DNA of 64,000 bases from Rhodococcus triatomae BKS 15-14 (GTDB lineage: Bacteria > Actinomycetota > Actinomycetes > Mycobacteriales > Mycobacteriaceae). The position numbers were made by a program, and so were the translations under genes. Of this stretch, positions 39,229 to 48,578 are shown one piece after another (the first letter of the stretch is position 1; every line of letters starts with the position of its first letter). The notes below the pieces were generated by a model. That model was not told the DNA's origin. It saw nothing but the letters and a program-made list of their open reading frames with translations, and did not search any database. The DNA is taken from NCBI GenBank assembly GCA_000341795.1, contig AODO01000066.1, forward strand, positions 117,917 to 181,916, in the 5' to 3' direction.

Positions 39229-41358
39229 TCAACCCATTCCAGGAATCAGTCGGACGACGAGGTCGATCAGCCAGATTCCGACGAACGGCGTGATCACCCC
39301 ACCCAGCCCGTACACCAGCAGGTTTCGTCCCAGCAGCGCCTGCGCGGCGACCGGCCGGTACCGCACGCCCCGCAACGCCAACGGGATCAGCGCGACGATC
39401 ACCAGCGCGTTGAAGACGACGGCCGAGACGATCGCGGACTGGGGAGTGGCCAGCCGCATGATGTTCAGCGTGTCCAGCTGCGGGTAGATGGCACTGAACA
39501 GCGCGGGCAGGATCGCGAAGTACTTCGCGAGGTCGTTCGCAAGTGAGAACGTCGTCAGTGCGCCGCGGGTGATCAGGAGCTGCTTGCCCACCTCGACGAT
39601 CTCGATGAGTTTCGTCGGGTCGGAGTCGAGATCGACCATGTTGCCCGCCTCCTTCGCGGCGGAGGTGCCGGTGTTCATCGCGACCCCGACGTCGGCCTGC
39701 GCGAGCGCGGGGGCGTCGTTGGTGCCGTCACCGGTCATCGCGACGAGCCGCCCGCCGCTCTGCTCCCGGCGGATCAGGTCGAGCTTGTCCTCCGGGGTCG
39801 CCTCGGCGAGGAAGTCGTCGACACCGGCCTCGGCCGCGATCGCCTTGGCGGTGAGCGGGTTGTCCCCGGTTACCATCACCGTCCGGATGCCCATCGCCCG
39901 CAACTGGGCGAAGCGATCCGCGATACCTGGTTTGACGACGTCGGAGAGTCGGACGACGCCGAGCACACGCACTCCGCCTGGCCCCGACGTCGCGACCACG
40001 AGGGGCGTTCCGCCCGCCGCGGCGATCTCGGTGACCGTGTCCGTCACCTCCGTCGGGTAGTTGCCGCGCAGTTCCCGCACCCACTGCAGCACGGCGTCGC
40101 CGGCGCCCTTGCGAATTCGGTCACCGGATGCCAGGTCGAGTCCGCTCATCCGGGTCTGCGCGGTGAACGGGACGAACTCGCTGTTCCGCTCGACCTCCGA
40201 CGCCTCATGGGGCATCCCGAACTCGGCGGCGCAGAGTTCGACGATGCTGCGCCCCTCGGGTGTGCCGTCGGCGAGGCTCGACAGCCAGGCGCCCTCGGCG
40301 AGGTCCTCCGGGTCCACGCCCGGCGCCGGATACAGCGCCGTGGCGCGGCGATTGCCGAAGGTGATGGTCCCCGTCTTGTCCATCAGCAGGGTGTCGATGT
40401 CCCCGGCGGCCTCGACGGCGCGGCCGGACATGGCCAGGACGTTGCGCTGCACCAGCCGGTCCATGCCGGCGATGCCGATCGCGGACAGCAACGCACCGAT
40501 CGTGGTGGGGATCAGGCAGACCAGGAGCGCGATCAGCTTGATCGGGTCCTGCTCGACGCCCGCGTACCTGCCCATCGGCCCGATCGCGACGACGGCGAGC
40601 AGGAACACGATCGTGAGCGAGGCGAGCAGGATGTTCAGCGCGATCTCGTTCGGTGTCTTCTTCCGCTGCGCACCCTCGACGAGGGAGATCATCCGGTCCA
40701 CGAAGGTGTGTCCCGGCGCCGCGGTGATCCGGACGACGATCCGGTCGGACAGTACGACGGTGCCGCCGGTGACCGCGGACCGATCCCCACCGGATTCGCG
40801 GACGACCGGCGCGGATTCGCCGGTGATGGCGGATTCGTCGACGCTGGCGATGCCCTCGACCACGTCACCGTCGCCGGGGATCACCCCACCGGCGGTGACG
40901 ACGACACGGTCGCCGATCACAAGGTCGGTGGCGGCAACGGAGTCGATCGCACCACCGGATCCGATCCGTTGAGCGGTGGTGTCCTGCTTGATCTTTCGCA
41001 GCCCCGCCGCCTGCGCCTTACCGCGACCCTCCGCGACGGACTCCGCGAGGTTCGCGAACAGGACGGTGAACCACAGCCAGCACGTCACCACCCATGCGAA
41101 CACCGAGGGATCCGCGATCGCGTGGAGCGTCGTGACGACGGACCCGACGAACACGACGAACATCACCGGATTCCGCGCCAGGTGCCGGGGGTCGAGCTTG
41201 CGCACCGCGCCGGGCATGGACGTCACGAGGTGACGCGGATCGAAGAATCCTGCCTGGACGGGGCCGGGAGCGTGATCGCCTGCCGGGTGCCGGTCGGTGG
41301 CCGGGCGGTCGTGCTCGGGTACTCGACGGGCTGTTTCGACACAGTTGCGGACTGTCAC
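39229..41358 (-). CDS. kdpB: KdpB catalytic P-type ATPase subunit
   Basis: A 709-residue P1A-type ATPase. Its features are AITGESAPV (actuator), [13 protein letters not shown] with the phosphorylated Asp, [19 protein letters not shown] and [15 protein letters not shown] in the membrane core. The N-terminus carries about 35 extra polar residues before [16 protein letters not shown] compared with E. coli. The GTG start overlaps the kdpA stop by four bases (GTGA). It hydrolyses ATP to drive potassium uptake through KdpA. Confidence 0.97.
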   Translation of the reverse strand: MTVRNCVETARRVPEHDRPATDRHPAGDHAPGPVQAGFFDPRHLVTSMPGAVRKLDPRHLARNPVMFVVFVGSVVTTLHAIADPSVFAWVVTCWLWFTVLFANLAESVAEGRGKAQAAGLRKIKQDTTAQRIGSGGAIDSVAATDLVIGDRVVVTAGGVIPGDGDVVEGIASVDESAITGESAPVVRESGGDRSAVTGGTVVLSDRIVVRITAAPGHTFVDRMISLVEGAQRKKTPNEIALNILLASLTIVFLLAVVAIGPMGRYAGVEQDPIKLIALLVCLIPTTIGALLSAIGIAGMDRLVQRNVLAMSGRAVEAAGDIDTLLMDKTGTITFGNRRATALYPAPGVDPEDLAEGAWLSSLADGTPEGRSIVELCAAEFGMPHEASEVERNSEFVPFTAQTRMSGLDLASGDRIRKGAGDAVLQWVRELRGNYPTEVTDTVTEIAAAGGTPLVVATSGPGGVRVLGVVRLSDVVKPGIADRFAQLRAMGIRTVMVTGDNPLTAKAIAAEAGVDDFLAEATPEDKLDLIRREQSGGRLVAMTGDGTNDAPALAQADVGVAMNTGTSAAKEAGNMVDLDSDPTKLIEIVEVGKQLLITRGALTTFSLANDLAKYFAILPALFSAIYPQLDTLNIMRLATPQSAIVSAVVFNALVIVALIPLALRGVRYRPVAAQALLGRNLLVYGLGGVITPFVGIWLIDLVVRLIPGMG

Positions 41359-43055
41359 TGGAGAGCCTCCGCGATCGGGCCCAGTGCGAGGGCAGGGAAG
41401 AAGGTGAGGGCGGCGACCAGCGCGACGGTGCCGGTGAGCAACCCCGCGAACATCGGCCCGGTCGTCGGCAGGGTGCCCGCGGTCGGCGCGGTCCTCCGCT
41501 CGGTGACCAGGGAGCCGGCGAGGGCCAGCACCAGGACGATCGGCAGGAACCGGCCGAACAGCATGCAGACTCCGAGTGCGGACTGGAACCAGTCGCTGGT
41601 GACGGTGAGCCCGCCGAACGCGCTGCCGTTGTTGTTGGCGGCCGACGCGAACGCGTACAGCACCTCACTGAATCCGTGGATCGCCTGCGGCGTTCCGGGG
41701 TCACCGGAGTTGCCCATGTAGCCGGTCGTGGACGCGAGGATCACGGTGATCGACGTCCCGATCAGCACCAGCGCGGGCATGACGAGCACCGACAGCGCCG
41801 CGAGCGTGATCTGCCTTCGTCCGAGCTTCTTGCCGAGGTACTCCGGGGTGCGGCCGACGAGCAGACCACCGACGAAGACGGCGACGATCGCGAGCACGAG
41901 CAGTCCGTACAGACCGGATCCCACACCGCCGGGTGCGATCTCCCCGAGCAGCATGTTCAGCAGGACTGTGCCGCCGCCGAGCGGCGACATGCTGTCGTGG
42001 GCGGAATTGACGGCACCGGTCGAGGTTCCGGTGGTGCTCACCGCGAACAGCACGCTGCCGGGGACACCGAACCGGACCTCCTTCCCTTCCATCATCGCGC
42101 CGGCGGCGGTGGCGGCGACGCCCCGCGTTCCGGACTCGGCAGCCATCGCGACGGCCAGCATGCCGGCCCACAGGATGCCCATCACCGCCAACAGACTCAG
42201 GCCCTGCTTCCGATTCCCCACCATCGTCCCGAAGGTGCGCGTCAGACACACCGGTATCAGCAACAGGGCGATGATCTCGACGATGTTGCTGATCGGGGTG
42301 GGGTTCTCGAACGGGTGCGCCGAGTTGGCGGCGAGGATGCCGCCGCCGTTGGTGCCGAGTTCCTTGATCGCCTCCTGCGAGGCGACCGGCGCAAGCGCGG
42401 TGGTGACGGAGCTGCCGTCGAGTCCCGTGGAGTCGAAACCGGACCGCAGCGACTGGACGACGCCCTGGCTCAGCAGGATCAGCGCGACGAGCAGGGACAG
42501 CGGCAGCAGGATGCGCAGGCTCCCGCGGGTGAGGTCCACCCAGAAGTTGCCTATCTCGCCGCCTCGCGAAACCCGGACGAAGCCGCGGATCAGCGCGACG
42601 GCAACCGAGATGCCGACGGCTGCCGACACGAAGTTCTGCACCGTGAGCCCGACCATCTGGGTGAGGTGACTCATCGTGGTTTCCGGCACGTAGGACTGCC
42701 AGTTGGTGTTGGTGACGAAGGAGACGGCCGTGTTGAAGGCCACCGACGGGCTCACGCCCGCAAGGTCACCACCGAGGGGCAGCACCCCCTGAATGCGTTG
42801 CAGGACGTAGAGGAAGAGGACGCCGGCAGCCGAGAAACCGAGGAGCGATGCGGCGTAGCCGTACCAGGTCTGCTCCGATCGGGGATCGATCCGGCAGAGC
42901 CGGTACAGGACCGTCTCGACCCTGAGGTCTCGGGGTCGGTGGTCGGGGTCGGTGCCGTAGACCTTGGCCATGTAGTCGCCGAGCGGGACGTAGAGCAACG
43001 CCAGTACGCCGACGACGAGCGCGATCTGCAGCCCCGCCGCAAGTGCGGGATTCAC
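41355..43055 (-). CDS. kdpA: KdpA potassium-translocating subunit
   Basis: A 566-residue membrane subunit of the superfamily of potassium transporters with about ten helices. Selectivity-filter regions include [41 protein letters not shown] and [13 protein letters not shown]. The GTG start overlaps kdpF by four bases. Length and order (F-A-B-C) are standard. Confidence 0.97.
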   Translation of the reverse strand: MNPALAAGLQIALVVGVLALLYVPLGDYMAKVYGTDPDHRPRDLRVETVLYRLCRIDPRSEQTWYGYAASLLGFSAAGVLFLYVLQRIQGVLPLGGDLAGVSPSVAFNTAVSFVTNTNWQSYVPETTMSHLTQMVGLTVQNFVSAAVGISVAVALIRGFVRVSRGGEIGNFWVDLTRGSLRILLPLSLLVALILLSQGVVQSLRSGFDSTGLDGSSVTTALAPVASQEAIKELGTNGGGILAANSAHPFENPTPISNIVEIIALLLIPVCLTRTFGTMVGNRKQGLSLLAVMGILWAGMLAVAMAAESGTRGVAATAAGAMMEGKEVRFGVPGSVLFAVSTTGTSTGAVNSAHDSMSPLGGGTVLLNMLLGEIAPGGVGSGLYGLLVLAIVAVFVGGLLVGRTPEYLGKKLGRRQITLAALSVLVMPALVLIGTSITVILASTTGYMGNSGDPGTPQAIHGFSEVLYAFASAANNNGSAFGGLTVTSDWFQSALGVCMLFGRFLPIVLVLALAGSLVTERRTAPTAGTLPTTGPMFAGLLTGTVALVAALTFFPALALGPIAEALQ

Positions 43056-43156
43056 GACTGGAACCTCTCGGGGTCGACGAGGGCGACGAGCAGGTAGATC
43101 ACCAGCGCCGCCGCGAGTGCGACGAGTGCGACGCTCGCGACACCGGCCGCCGTCAT
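43052..43156 (-). CDS. kdpF: KdpF small membrane subunit
   Basis: A 34-residue peptide, MTAAGVASVALVALAAALVI at its start and ending [14 protein letters not shown], found by reading upstream of kdpA. One hydrophobic helix followed by a VDPERF tail is the KdpF pattern (E. coli ends in a similar PE-x-F motif). Its stop overlaps the kdpA GTG by four bases, and its own ATG overlaps the stop of the preceding micro-ORF by four bases. KdpF stabilises the KdpABC complex. Confidence 0.9.
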   Translation of the reverse strand: MTAAGVASVALVALAAALVIYLLVALVDPERFQS

Positions 43157-43245
43157 CGGATCTTCTTCGTCTGCAGGCCGCGCAGCACCGCCGCGCAGCC
43201 GGCGAACGCCCCGACTGTCACCGCCAGGTAAACCAGATCAGCCAT
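43153..43245 (-). CDS. 30-residue membrane peptide leading the kdp operon
   Basis: A 30-codon frame, MADLVYLAVTVGAFAGCAAV then LRGLQTKKIR, with AAGGA about ten bases before the ATG. It has one hydrophobic helix and a basic tail, and its stop overlaps the kdpF start (ATGA). Coupled overlaps through this peptide, kdpF, kdpA and kdpB argue that it is translated. Similar short hydrophobic peptides occur before kdpF in other actinobacteria as I recall, without assigned function. It may be a second small Kdp subunit or a regulatory leader peptide. Confidence 0.75.
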   Translation of the reverse strand: MADLVYLAVTVGAFAGCAAVLRGLQTKKIR

Positions 43246-43263
43246 CACCCATTCCTTTTCACA

Positions 43264-43320
43264 CTGCACACGTCCCGCCGACCCTCGGCGGGACCGGCCC
43301 GCTTCCGGGCCACAGTGCAG
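43264..43320 (-). ncRNA. Structured 5' leader of the kdp operon
   Basis: Within 75 bases upstream of the first kdp micro-ORF there are two adjacent hairpins: GTCCCGCCGA/TCGGCGGGAC (43272-43294, perfect 10 bp) and GGCCCG/CGGGCC (43296-43311). They are enclosed by CTGCAC/GTGCAG (43264-43269 with 43315-43320). The result is a compact three-way junction in the transcript. It matches no riboswitch class that I can recognise, including the c-di-AMP (ydaO) type. It could control kdp read-through or translation, or be a processed terminator of the upstream gene. Confidence 0.4.
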
Positions 43321-43446
43321 AGTGCTCCCCGAACGCGCGGGATCGGGCCTCCTTTACGATTCGCTGACGTCGTGACCTGCGCCGTTGACGCGGTCCTTAC
43401 GGGCCGCCGGGTCCGTCCTGTCGGCCCGTCGGCGGACCGCACGGAC

Positions 43447-44091
43447 TCACGGGTGGCGCAGCCGCCCGACGGACGGCGGCTCGGGCACGTCCGCGTCCAC
43501 CCAGGGCGCCCGTTCCGGCGTGCCCGCGACGGCTCCGATCGGCACGACGCCCGCCCAGACGCGCGGGTTCGCATCTCCCTCACTCGGCGGCCCGTCGCGC
43601 ACCTTGACCGTCCACTGCCCGTCGTCGATCGGCAGTGCGATCGTCAGCGTCGCGGCGAGTTCCTTGCGGGTCGACGGCCGCACCTCGGCGCTGCGACCCG
43701 GGATCACGGCGTCGGACAGCGCGGTCAGTGCGCCGTCGGCCTCGGTCCGGTCGACAGTCGTCAGGTGTCCCCGGACGACGGCGGAGCGATAGTTGGCCGA
43801 CGAGTCGAAAAGGTTGTCGGCGAGGACGATTCCGTCGAGGATGCTCACGCACAGCGTCGCCGGTGCGCCCGCCGCGACGTGCCGCAACGCCCCTGCCCCG
43901 GTCGAACCGTGGAGCAGGATCCGGTCGCCGATGCGGGCGTACAGCATCGGCACCGCCCATGGCTGACCATCGACGACGGTGGCGAGCGTGCCCACGACAG
44001 CGGCGTCGAGGACGGCATCGAGGCCGGCGCGGTCGCTGCGGGACCGTTCGGGCATGCGGCGGATACGGGCGAGGTGGGTTGCGGAACTCAT
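43447..44091 (-). CDS. Pyridoxamine 5'-phosphate oxidase-like flavin-binding protein
   Basis: A 214-residue split-barrel protein. The N-terminal segment LDAVLDAAVVGTLATVVDGQ then PWAVPMLYARIGDRILLHGS is typical of the PNPOx-like FMN/F420-binding superfamily, particularly the nitroimidazole-resistance NimA-like group (LLHGSTGAGALR). The start is ATG 44091. It is divergent from the MocR regulator, which has PLP as cofactor, so a link to vitamin B6 or flavin metabolism is possible but unproven. The 3' end faces the kdp leader on the same strand. Confidence 0.82.
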   Translation of the reverse strand: MSSATHLARIRRMPERSRSDRAGLDAVLDAAVVGTLATVVDGQPWAVPMLYARIGDRILLHGSTGAGALRHVAAGAPATLCVSILDGIVLADNLFDSSANYRSAVVRGHLTTVDRTEADGALTALSDAVIPGRSAEVRPSTRKELAATLTIALPIDDGQWTVKVRDGPPSEGDANPRVWAGVVPIGAVAGTPERAPWVDADVPEPPSVGRLRHP

Positions 44092-44124
44092 ACGTCCACC
44101 CTGACCTCTAACCGGTTTACACTC

Positions 44125-44162
44125 CAGATCCAGTTCTGCCAGAAATCGCAGACCAGTATGAT
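44125..44162 (+). promoter_or_regulatory. Candidate MocR/PdxR operator and leaderless promoter
   Basis: Two direct repeats, CAGATCCAGT (44125-44134) and CAGACCAGT (44149-44157), are about two helical turns apart, as expected for MocR dimers. The second abuts the -10 box TATGAT (44157-44162), which is six bases before the GTG start of the regulator (44169). On the minus strand the repeats read ACTGGATCTG and ACTGGTCTG, similar to PdxR half-sites reported in Corynebacterium as I recall. This suggests autorepression and control of the divergent flavoprotein gene. Confidence 0.5.
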
Positions 44163-44168
44163 CGCCGT

Positions 44169-45608
44169 GTGGCCCGCACCGCCCCCGCGCAGACCCTGCA
44201 CCTGACCCTCGCCGACACCGGAGAACCACTTCGGCACCGGATCGCCACGGCCGTCGTCGACGCATTGCGGGCCGGAGCACTCGGCCCCGGGGACCTCCTC
44301 CCGTCGAGCCGGGCACTCGCCACCGATCTCGAGGTGTCGCGGACCGCGGTCGTCGACGCGTACGACGAACTGTCCGCCGCGGGATTCGTCGAATCTCGGC
44401 CGGGATCCGGAACACGTGTCGCCACCGGCGCGGGCACCGCCGCCCGCGCCGGCGTCACGGCGCACGTGAGCGCCGGCGAACCGCCCACGGCGCCGGTCGG
44501 TCCGGGACCCGGTGCACGGGAACTCGATCTCACACCCGGGTTGCCCGACACCGGGCTCGTCTCGAGCCGCGACTGGCGATCGGCATGGCGGGCCGCGGCC
44601 GCGGGACCCGTCCCGCACACCGTGCCCGGACCGCACGCTCACCGGCGACTGCGCGACGCGCTCTCGGCGCACCTGCGCCGAACCCGCGGCGTCGTCGCGA
44701 ACTCGGACGAGATCGTCGTGGTGCCGGGAGTCGCATCGGCGCTGCGAACCCTGGTCACCGCGGCAGGACTCGTCGGCCGGCAGGTCGCGTTCGAGGACCC
44801 CGGGTACGCGAAAGCCCGGGTGGCCCTCGCCGGGGCGGGCGCCCGCATCCGCCCGGTCCCGGTCGACACCGACGGACTCGATCCCGCGGCCGTCCGGCCC
44901 GAGGACGCCGCCGTGTACTGCACACCGGCACACCAGTACCCGATGGGCGCCCGGATGCCGGCGAGCCGGCGCGCGACCCTGGTGTCGGAGGCAGTCGCGG
45001 CGCGGCGATGGGTGATCGAGGACGACTACGACGGCGAATTCAGGTACGGGGTGGCGCCGCTGCCCGCACTGCGCGCCGCCTGGGGTGGCCGCGAGACCGT
45101 CGCCTACGTCGGCACGGCGTCGAAGATTCTCACCCCGGCATTGCGCCTCGCCTGGCTCGTTCCGCCGGAACCGCTGCTGCCCGCGGTCCACGAGGTGCTG
45201 GCGGCCGGCGGCGAGTCGGTGTGTGCGATCACCGCGGACGCGTTCGCCGAATTCGTCGAATCCGGTTCGCTCACCAGACATCTGGCCCGGTCGAACCGGA
45301 CATATGCGGCGCGCCGGCACGCCTTCGTCGACGCCCTGAGCTTCCATCTGCCCGACGTGGACCCCCTCGGGGTCGAGGCCGGTCTCCATGTGGCACTGCG
45401 ACTGCCCGACGGCAGCGACGACCGTGCCATCGCCGACCTGTTGGAGGGTCGAGGGGTCGCCGTTCGAGCACTCGCCGCGTACCGCGTCGACGCCGACGGC
45501 CCGCGCGGGCTGTTGTGCGGCTACGCGCGGCTGCCGGAATCGAAGGCAGACGCCGCAGCACGGGCCATCGCCGATGCGATCCGCGAACGACTCGGGAGCG
45601 GGCGGTAG
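44169..45608 (+). CDS. MocR/PdxR-type GntR regulator with aminotransferase domain
   Basis: A 479-residue fusion. A winged helix (residues about 15-80: LPSSRALATDLEVSRTAVVDAY) is joined by an Ala/Gly-rich linker to a class I aminotransferase fold. The PLP lysine is in YVGTASKILTPALR and the PLP-phosphate region in EDDYDGEFRY. Such proteins sense PLP or a PLP-adduct and control B6, GABA or taurine genes. The start is a GTG placed six bases from a -10 box, with no Shine-Dalgarno, so leaderless translation is likely. The nearest target is the divergent PNPOx-like gene. Confidence 0.88.
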   Translation: MARTAPAQTLHLTLADTGEPLRHRIATAVVDALRAGALGPGDLLPSSRALATDLEVSRTAVVDAYDELSAAGFVESRPGSGTRVATGAGTAARAGVTAHVSAGEPPTAPVGPGPGARELDLTPGLPDTGLVSSRDWRSAWRAAAAGPVPHTVPGPHAHRRLRDALSAHLRRTRGVVANSDEIVVVPGVASALRTLVTAAGLVGRQVAFEDPGYAKARVALAGAGARIRPVPVDTDGLDPAAVRPEDAAVYCTPAHQYPMGARMPASRRATLVSEAVAARRWVIEDDYDGEFRYGVAPLPALRAAWGGRETVAYVGTASKILTPALRLAWLVPPEPLLPAVHEVLAAGGESVCAITADAFAEFVESGSLTRHLARSNRTYAARRHAFVDALSFHLPDVDPLGVEAGLHVALRLPDGSDDRAIADLLEGRGVAVRALAAYRVDADGPRGLLCGYARLPESKADAAARAIADAIRERLGSGR

Positions 45609-45866
45609 GGACGTCTCGACGCGATGTCGGCGACGATCACATCGGATGTCCGGGTGCGGGGTGCGAACTCTCGTCCGGACACGCCGCTCCCACGCTGCTC
45701 ATCCGACCGTGCGCTCGGCCCGGAGAGCGATGCGATCCAGTAGCCGATCGCTGCCGGCCCCGAAGCGCTGTCGAGGCGGGTGAAGTCGTGCACACGGCGA
45801 CCGTAGCCACGCGCAACGTTTCCCGGTACGCCGTTGCATCCGGTCCGGATCGCCCGCCGGCGGTCG
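45609..45866. other. Convergent intergenic region without recognised genes
   Basis: A 258-base gap between the ends of the MocR gene and mutM. A weak TGTCCGG/CCGGACA inverted repeat (45647-45681, 21-base loop) is the only structure noticed. Short frames here have no homology that I recognise. Confidence 0.4.
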
Positions 45867-46730
45867 TCACCGCGGCAGTCGAGGCCGTGGCTGACAACGG
45901 GGACAACTGTAGGACGAGCGGTTCATGAACTTCTCCCGCCGGATCGGTGCACCGCACCGGGAGCACGGCTCGTCCTCACGTCCGTACGCGGACAGCGAGC
46001 GATCGAAGTAGCCGGATTCACCGTTGACGTTGACGTACAGCGCGTCGAAGGACGTACCACCCTGCGCGAGCGCCTCCGTCATCACCTCGGTCACGGAGTC
46101 GAGCAACAGGCGCACCTGCGGCCGCGTCAGTCGGTCCGCGGGGCGGTTCCCGTGAATCCTGCTGCGCCACAGTGCCTCGTCGGCGTAGATGTTGCCGACG
46201 CCGGAGAGCACGGTCTGGTCGAGCAGCACGCGCTTGACCTCGGACTGCTTGCGTCGGATCGCCGCGATCGCGACGTCCGGATCGAACAGCGGATCGAGGG
46301 GATCGCGGGCGATGTGCGCGACCGGCTCGGGAACGGCCGTCCCGTCCACTTCGACGAGCGGAGCGAGCGCCCATCCACCGAAGGTGCGTTGGTCGACGAA
46401 TCGAAGCTCCGCGCCGCTGTCGAGTTCGGCCAGAATCCTCAGGTGCTTCTCCCGTGCGACGTCGGGTGTCTGGACGAGCATCTGCCCGCTCATGCCGAGG
46501 TGCACGACGACGGCGAGGTCGCCGGGATCCACTTCGAGCCACAGGTACTTGCCGCGTCGCTGCGCGGCGGTCACCGACAATCCGGTGAGCCTGGCGACGA
46601 GATCGTCCCCGCCGGGAAGGTGCCGGCGGACGGCGCGTGGGTGCAGCACCTCGACCGCGTCCATCCGGGAGCCCACGACATGCGCGGTCAGCCCACGCCG
46701 GACCACCTCTACCTCGGGAAGCTCGGGCAC
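45867..46730 (-). CDS. mutM: Formamidopyrimidine-DNA glycosylase (Fpg/MutM)
   Basis: A 287-residue base-excision repair enzyme that removes 8-oxoguanine and nicks the abasic site. The N-terminal PELPEVE supplies the catalytic Pro and Glu, the catalytic Lys is in RRGKYLW, the H2TH region has GVGNIYADE, and the zinc finger is CSRCGAPI...YSCPRCQ. It lies six bases downstream of rnc in the operon DUF177-rpmF-rnc-mutM. Confidence 0.97.
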   Translation of the reverse strand: MPELPEVEVVRRGLTAHVVGSRMDAVEVLHPRAVRRHLPGGDDLVARLTGLSVTAAQRRGKYLWLEVDPGDLAVVVHLGMSGQMLVQTPDVAREKHLRILAELDSGAELRFVDQRTFGGWALAPLVEVDGTAVPEPVAHIARDPLDPLFDPDVAIAAIRRKQSEVKRVLLDQTVLSGVGNIYADEALWRSRIHGNRPADRLTRPQVRLLLDSVTEVMTEALAQGGTSFDALYVNVNGESGYFDRSLSAYGREDEPCSRCGAPIRREKFMNRSSYSCPRCQPRPRLPR

Positions 46731-46736
46731 CGCAGG

Positions 46737-47543
46737 CTACTCGCCGGTGACGTCCGCGGTGGAGCCGACAGCCGATCCACCGTCGGAGGAGTCGACGGAG
46801 GCCGACCCGGACTGTCCGTCCGTCAGGGTCTGCCAGGCACTGCTGGCCGCCTTCTGCTCGGCTTCCTTCTTGGTGCGGCCGACGCCGACGCCGAAGGGAG
46901 CCCCCGCGACGAGGACGGTCGCCGTGAACTCCTTGTCGTGGTCGGGACCCGTCGAGGTGATCTCGTAGACGGGGACTCCGGCACCACGTTCCGCGGTCAG
47001 TTCCTGCAGGCTCGTCTTCCAGTCCAGTCCCGCACCGAGGCGCGGTCCGCGCTCGAGCAGGTCCGCGAAGAGCTTCAGGACGACGGACCGGGCGACGTCG
47101 ATGCCGTGCTGAAGGTGCACCGCACCGAGCAGGGACTCCATGCCGTCGGCGAGAATGCTGGGCTTGTCCCGGCCGCCGGTCATCTCCTCGCCCTTGCCGA
47201 GCAGAAGGTGCGCACCGAGGCCGCCTTCACCGAGGCCACGCGCGACCTCGGCCAGGGCGTGCATGTTCACGACGCTCGCGCGGATCTTCGCCAGCTCGCC
47301 TTCGGACTTGTCCGGATGCGCGGTGTAGAGCCGTTCGGTGACGGAGAGTCCGAGCACCGAGTCGCCCAGGAATTCGAGTCGCTCGTTCGTCGGCAGTCCA
47401 CCGTTCTCGTACGCGTACGAGCGATGCGTCAATGCCAGGGTCAGGAGCGAATCGTCCAGATCAACGCCAAGAGCGGCGAGGAGGGAAGCGTGCTTGCCCT
47501 CCTCGCCGCCGGCGGGAGCCGTGGGGCTCGTACTGCTTGTCAC
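46737..47543 (-). CDS. rnc: Ribonuclease III
   Basis: A 268-residue double-strand-specific RNase that processes rRNA. The nuclease signature [14 protein letters not shown] carries the metal-binding acids, with a second acidic site in [11 protein letters not shown] double-stranded-RNA-binding domain follows ([27 protein letters not shown]). The GTG at 47543 is five bases after the rpmF stop. A Ser/Asp/Gly-rich tail of about 30 residues is extra. Confidence 0.95.
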   Translation of the reverse strand: MTSSTSPTAPAGGEEGKHASLLAALGVDLDDSLLTLALTHRSYAYENGGLPTNERLEFLGDSVLGLSVTERLYTAHPDKSEGELAKIRASVVNMHALAEVARGLGEGGLGAHLLLGKGEEMTGGRDKPSILADGMESLLGAVHLQHGIDVARSVVLKLFADLLERGPRLGAGLDWKTSLQELTAERGAGVPVYEITSTGPDHDKEFTATVLVAGAPFGVGVGRTKKEAEQKAASSAWQTLTDGQSGSASVDSSDGGSAVGSTADVTGE

Positions 47544-47548
47544 TGCGA

Positions 47549-47731
47549 CTAGACGGCAGCGGTGACCTGACGACCCTTGTAGGTGCCGCAGGACGGGCAC
47601 GCGATGTGCGGCAGGGTCTTCTCGCCGCAGCCGCGGTTCGGGCAGGTCACGAGGGTGGGCGCAGTGGTCTTCCACTGGCTGCGCCGCGACCGGGTGTTGG
47701 ATCGCGACATTCTGCGCTTGGGGACAGCCAC
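47549..47731 (-). CDS. rpmF: 50S ribosomal protein L32
   Basis: A 60-residue L32 starting [20 protein letters not shown]. The zinc-ribbon cysteines are present (TCPNRGCG and ACPSCG), so this is the zinc-containing C+ form. It lies two bases after the DUF177 stop, the common yceD-rpmF pairing, and before rnc. Confidence 0.97.
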   Translation of the reverse strand: MAVPKRRMSRSNTRSRRSQWKTTAPTLVTCPNRGCGEKTLPHIACPSCGTYKGRQVTAAV

Positions 47732-47733
47732 TT

Positions 47734-48360
47734 CTACTTCTCCTCGGCTTCGGTGTTCACACGATTCGTGCTGGACTCGGCATCGGCATCGACACTGTTG
47801 GCGTCAGCCAACTTCCCCGCGAGGGCAGCCCAGCGAGGATCAAGTATCTCATGCCCATGCCCAGATTCTGCAATCGCCAGGCGAATGCCACATTCGGGGC
47901 ACAGTCCCTGGCAGTCTTCGCTGCACAGCGGCTGCAGCGGAAGTTCGAGACCGGCCGCGTCGATGATGACGGGTTCCAGGTCGATCAGGTCGTCGACGAT
48001 CCGGTAGACCTCGTCCTCCTCGGTGGTCTCCTCCGTGATGCTGTTCGGGTAGGCGAACAGCTCGGTGAGATGGAGATCGAGGGTGTCGTCGAACGGTTCG
48101 AGGCAGCGCGAGCACTCCCCCGTCATGTCGGCGTGGACGCTGCCGGTGACCAGCACGCCCTCGGAGACGGCCTCCAGGCGCAGGTCGAGCTCGACGTCCG
48201 TGCCCACCGGAACCGCGATGAGATCGAGGCCGATCCGGGTCGGGGCCTGGACCGTCCGAGTGACGGTGACCATCGATCCGGGTCGGCGACCCAGCTTGCG
48301 GGTGTCCAGCACGAAACCACCGTCGTGCAGACGGGGCGCAGCGGAGCGGTGGGAGGACAC
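47734..48360 (-). CDS. DUF177/YceD-family protein (23S rRNA accumulation protein)
   Basis: A 208-residue protein from a GTG at 48360. The core has [21 protein letters not shown], then an acidic stretch and the C-terminal [13 protein letters not shown] cysteine cluster that probably binds zinc. YceD proteins affect 23S rRNA levels in bacteria and plant plastids. The gene lies directly upstream of rpmF, as in most bacteria. Start choice is moderate, since the ribosome-binding site (AAAGAG) is weak. Confidence 0.88.
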   Translation of the reverse strand: MSSHRSAAPRLHDGGFVLDTRKLGRRPGSMVTVTRTVQAPTRIGLDLIAVPVGTDVELDLRLEAVSEGVLVTGSVHADMTGECSRCLEPFDDTLDLHLTELFAYPNSITEETTEEDEVYRIVDDLIDLEPVIIDAAGLELPLQPLCSEDCQGLCPECGIRLAIAESGHGHEILDPRWAALAGKLADANSVDADAESSTNRVNTEAEEK

Positions 48361-48438
48361 TCGACACTCTTTCTGTGTGCGGCGCACGTTCGTGCGCGGC
48401 GACGACCGGGGGCGGGCCCACATCGGGGCAACCACACC

Positions 48439-48467
48439 AGGGTACGCGATCCGTCGCCGGGCACGAA
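48439..48467 (-). promoter_or_regulatory. Candidate promoter of the DUF177-rpmF-rnc-mutM operon
   Basis: On the minus strand TTCGTG (48462-48467), 17 bases, TACCCT (48439-48444), with a leader of about 70 bases to the GTG. It lies in the 218-base divergent spacer shared with the PPK2 gene; no matching plus-strand promoter was found. Confidence 0.4.
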
Positions 48468-48578
48468 ATCCACGTCCCCGCCGACACCGCGTGTCCGTGC
48501 TGCGCAACCGGTCTGCCAGGAGCACAATGTCGGCCAGTCGATTCATCCGCGGCACGGCGAGGTGGAGAGGTGGTCCCG

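Noticed and set aside
43264..43320. c-di-AMP (ydaO-type) riboswitch upstream of kdp
   Set aside because: The hairpins are too short and the conserved loop sequences of that class are not present. Kept only as an unclassified structured leader.
43349..43356. AAAGGAGG on the minus strand as a start signal for another kdp leader gene
   Set aside because: No ATG, GTG or TTG follows within the usual 5-13 bases.
45647..45681. Inverted repeat TGTCCGG/CCGGACA as a terminator
   Set aside because: The 7-bp stem with a 21-base loop is too weak to call.
45521..45793. A 90-codon minus-strand frame after the MocR gene
   Set aside because: It overlaps the MocR 3' end, has no ribosome-binding site and its composition is Ser/Arg/Ala-biased.
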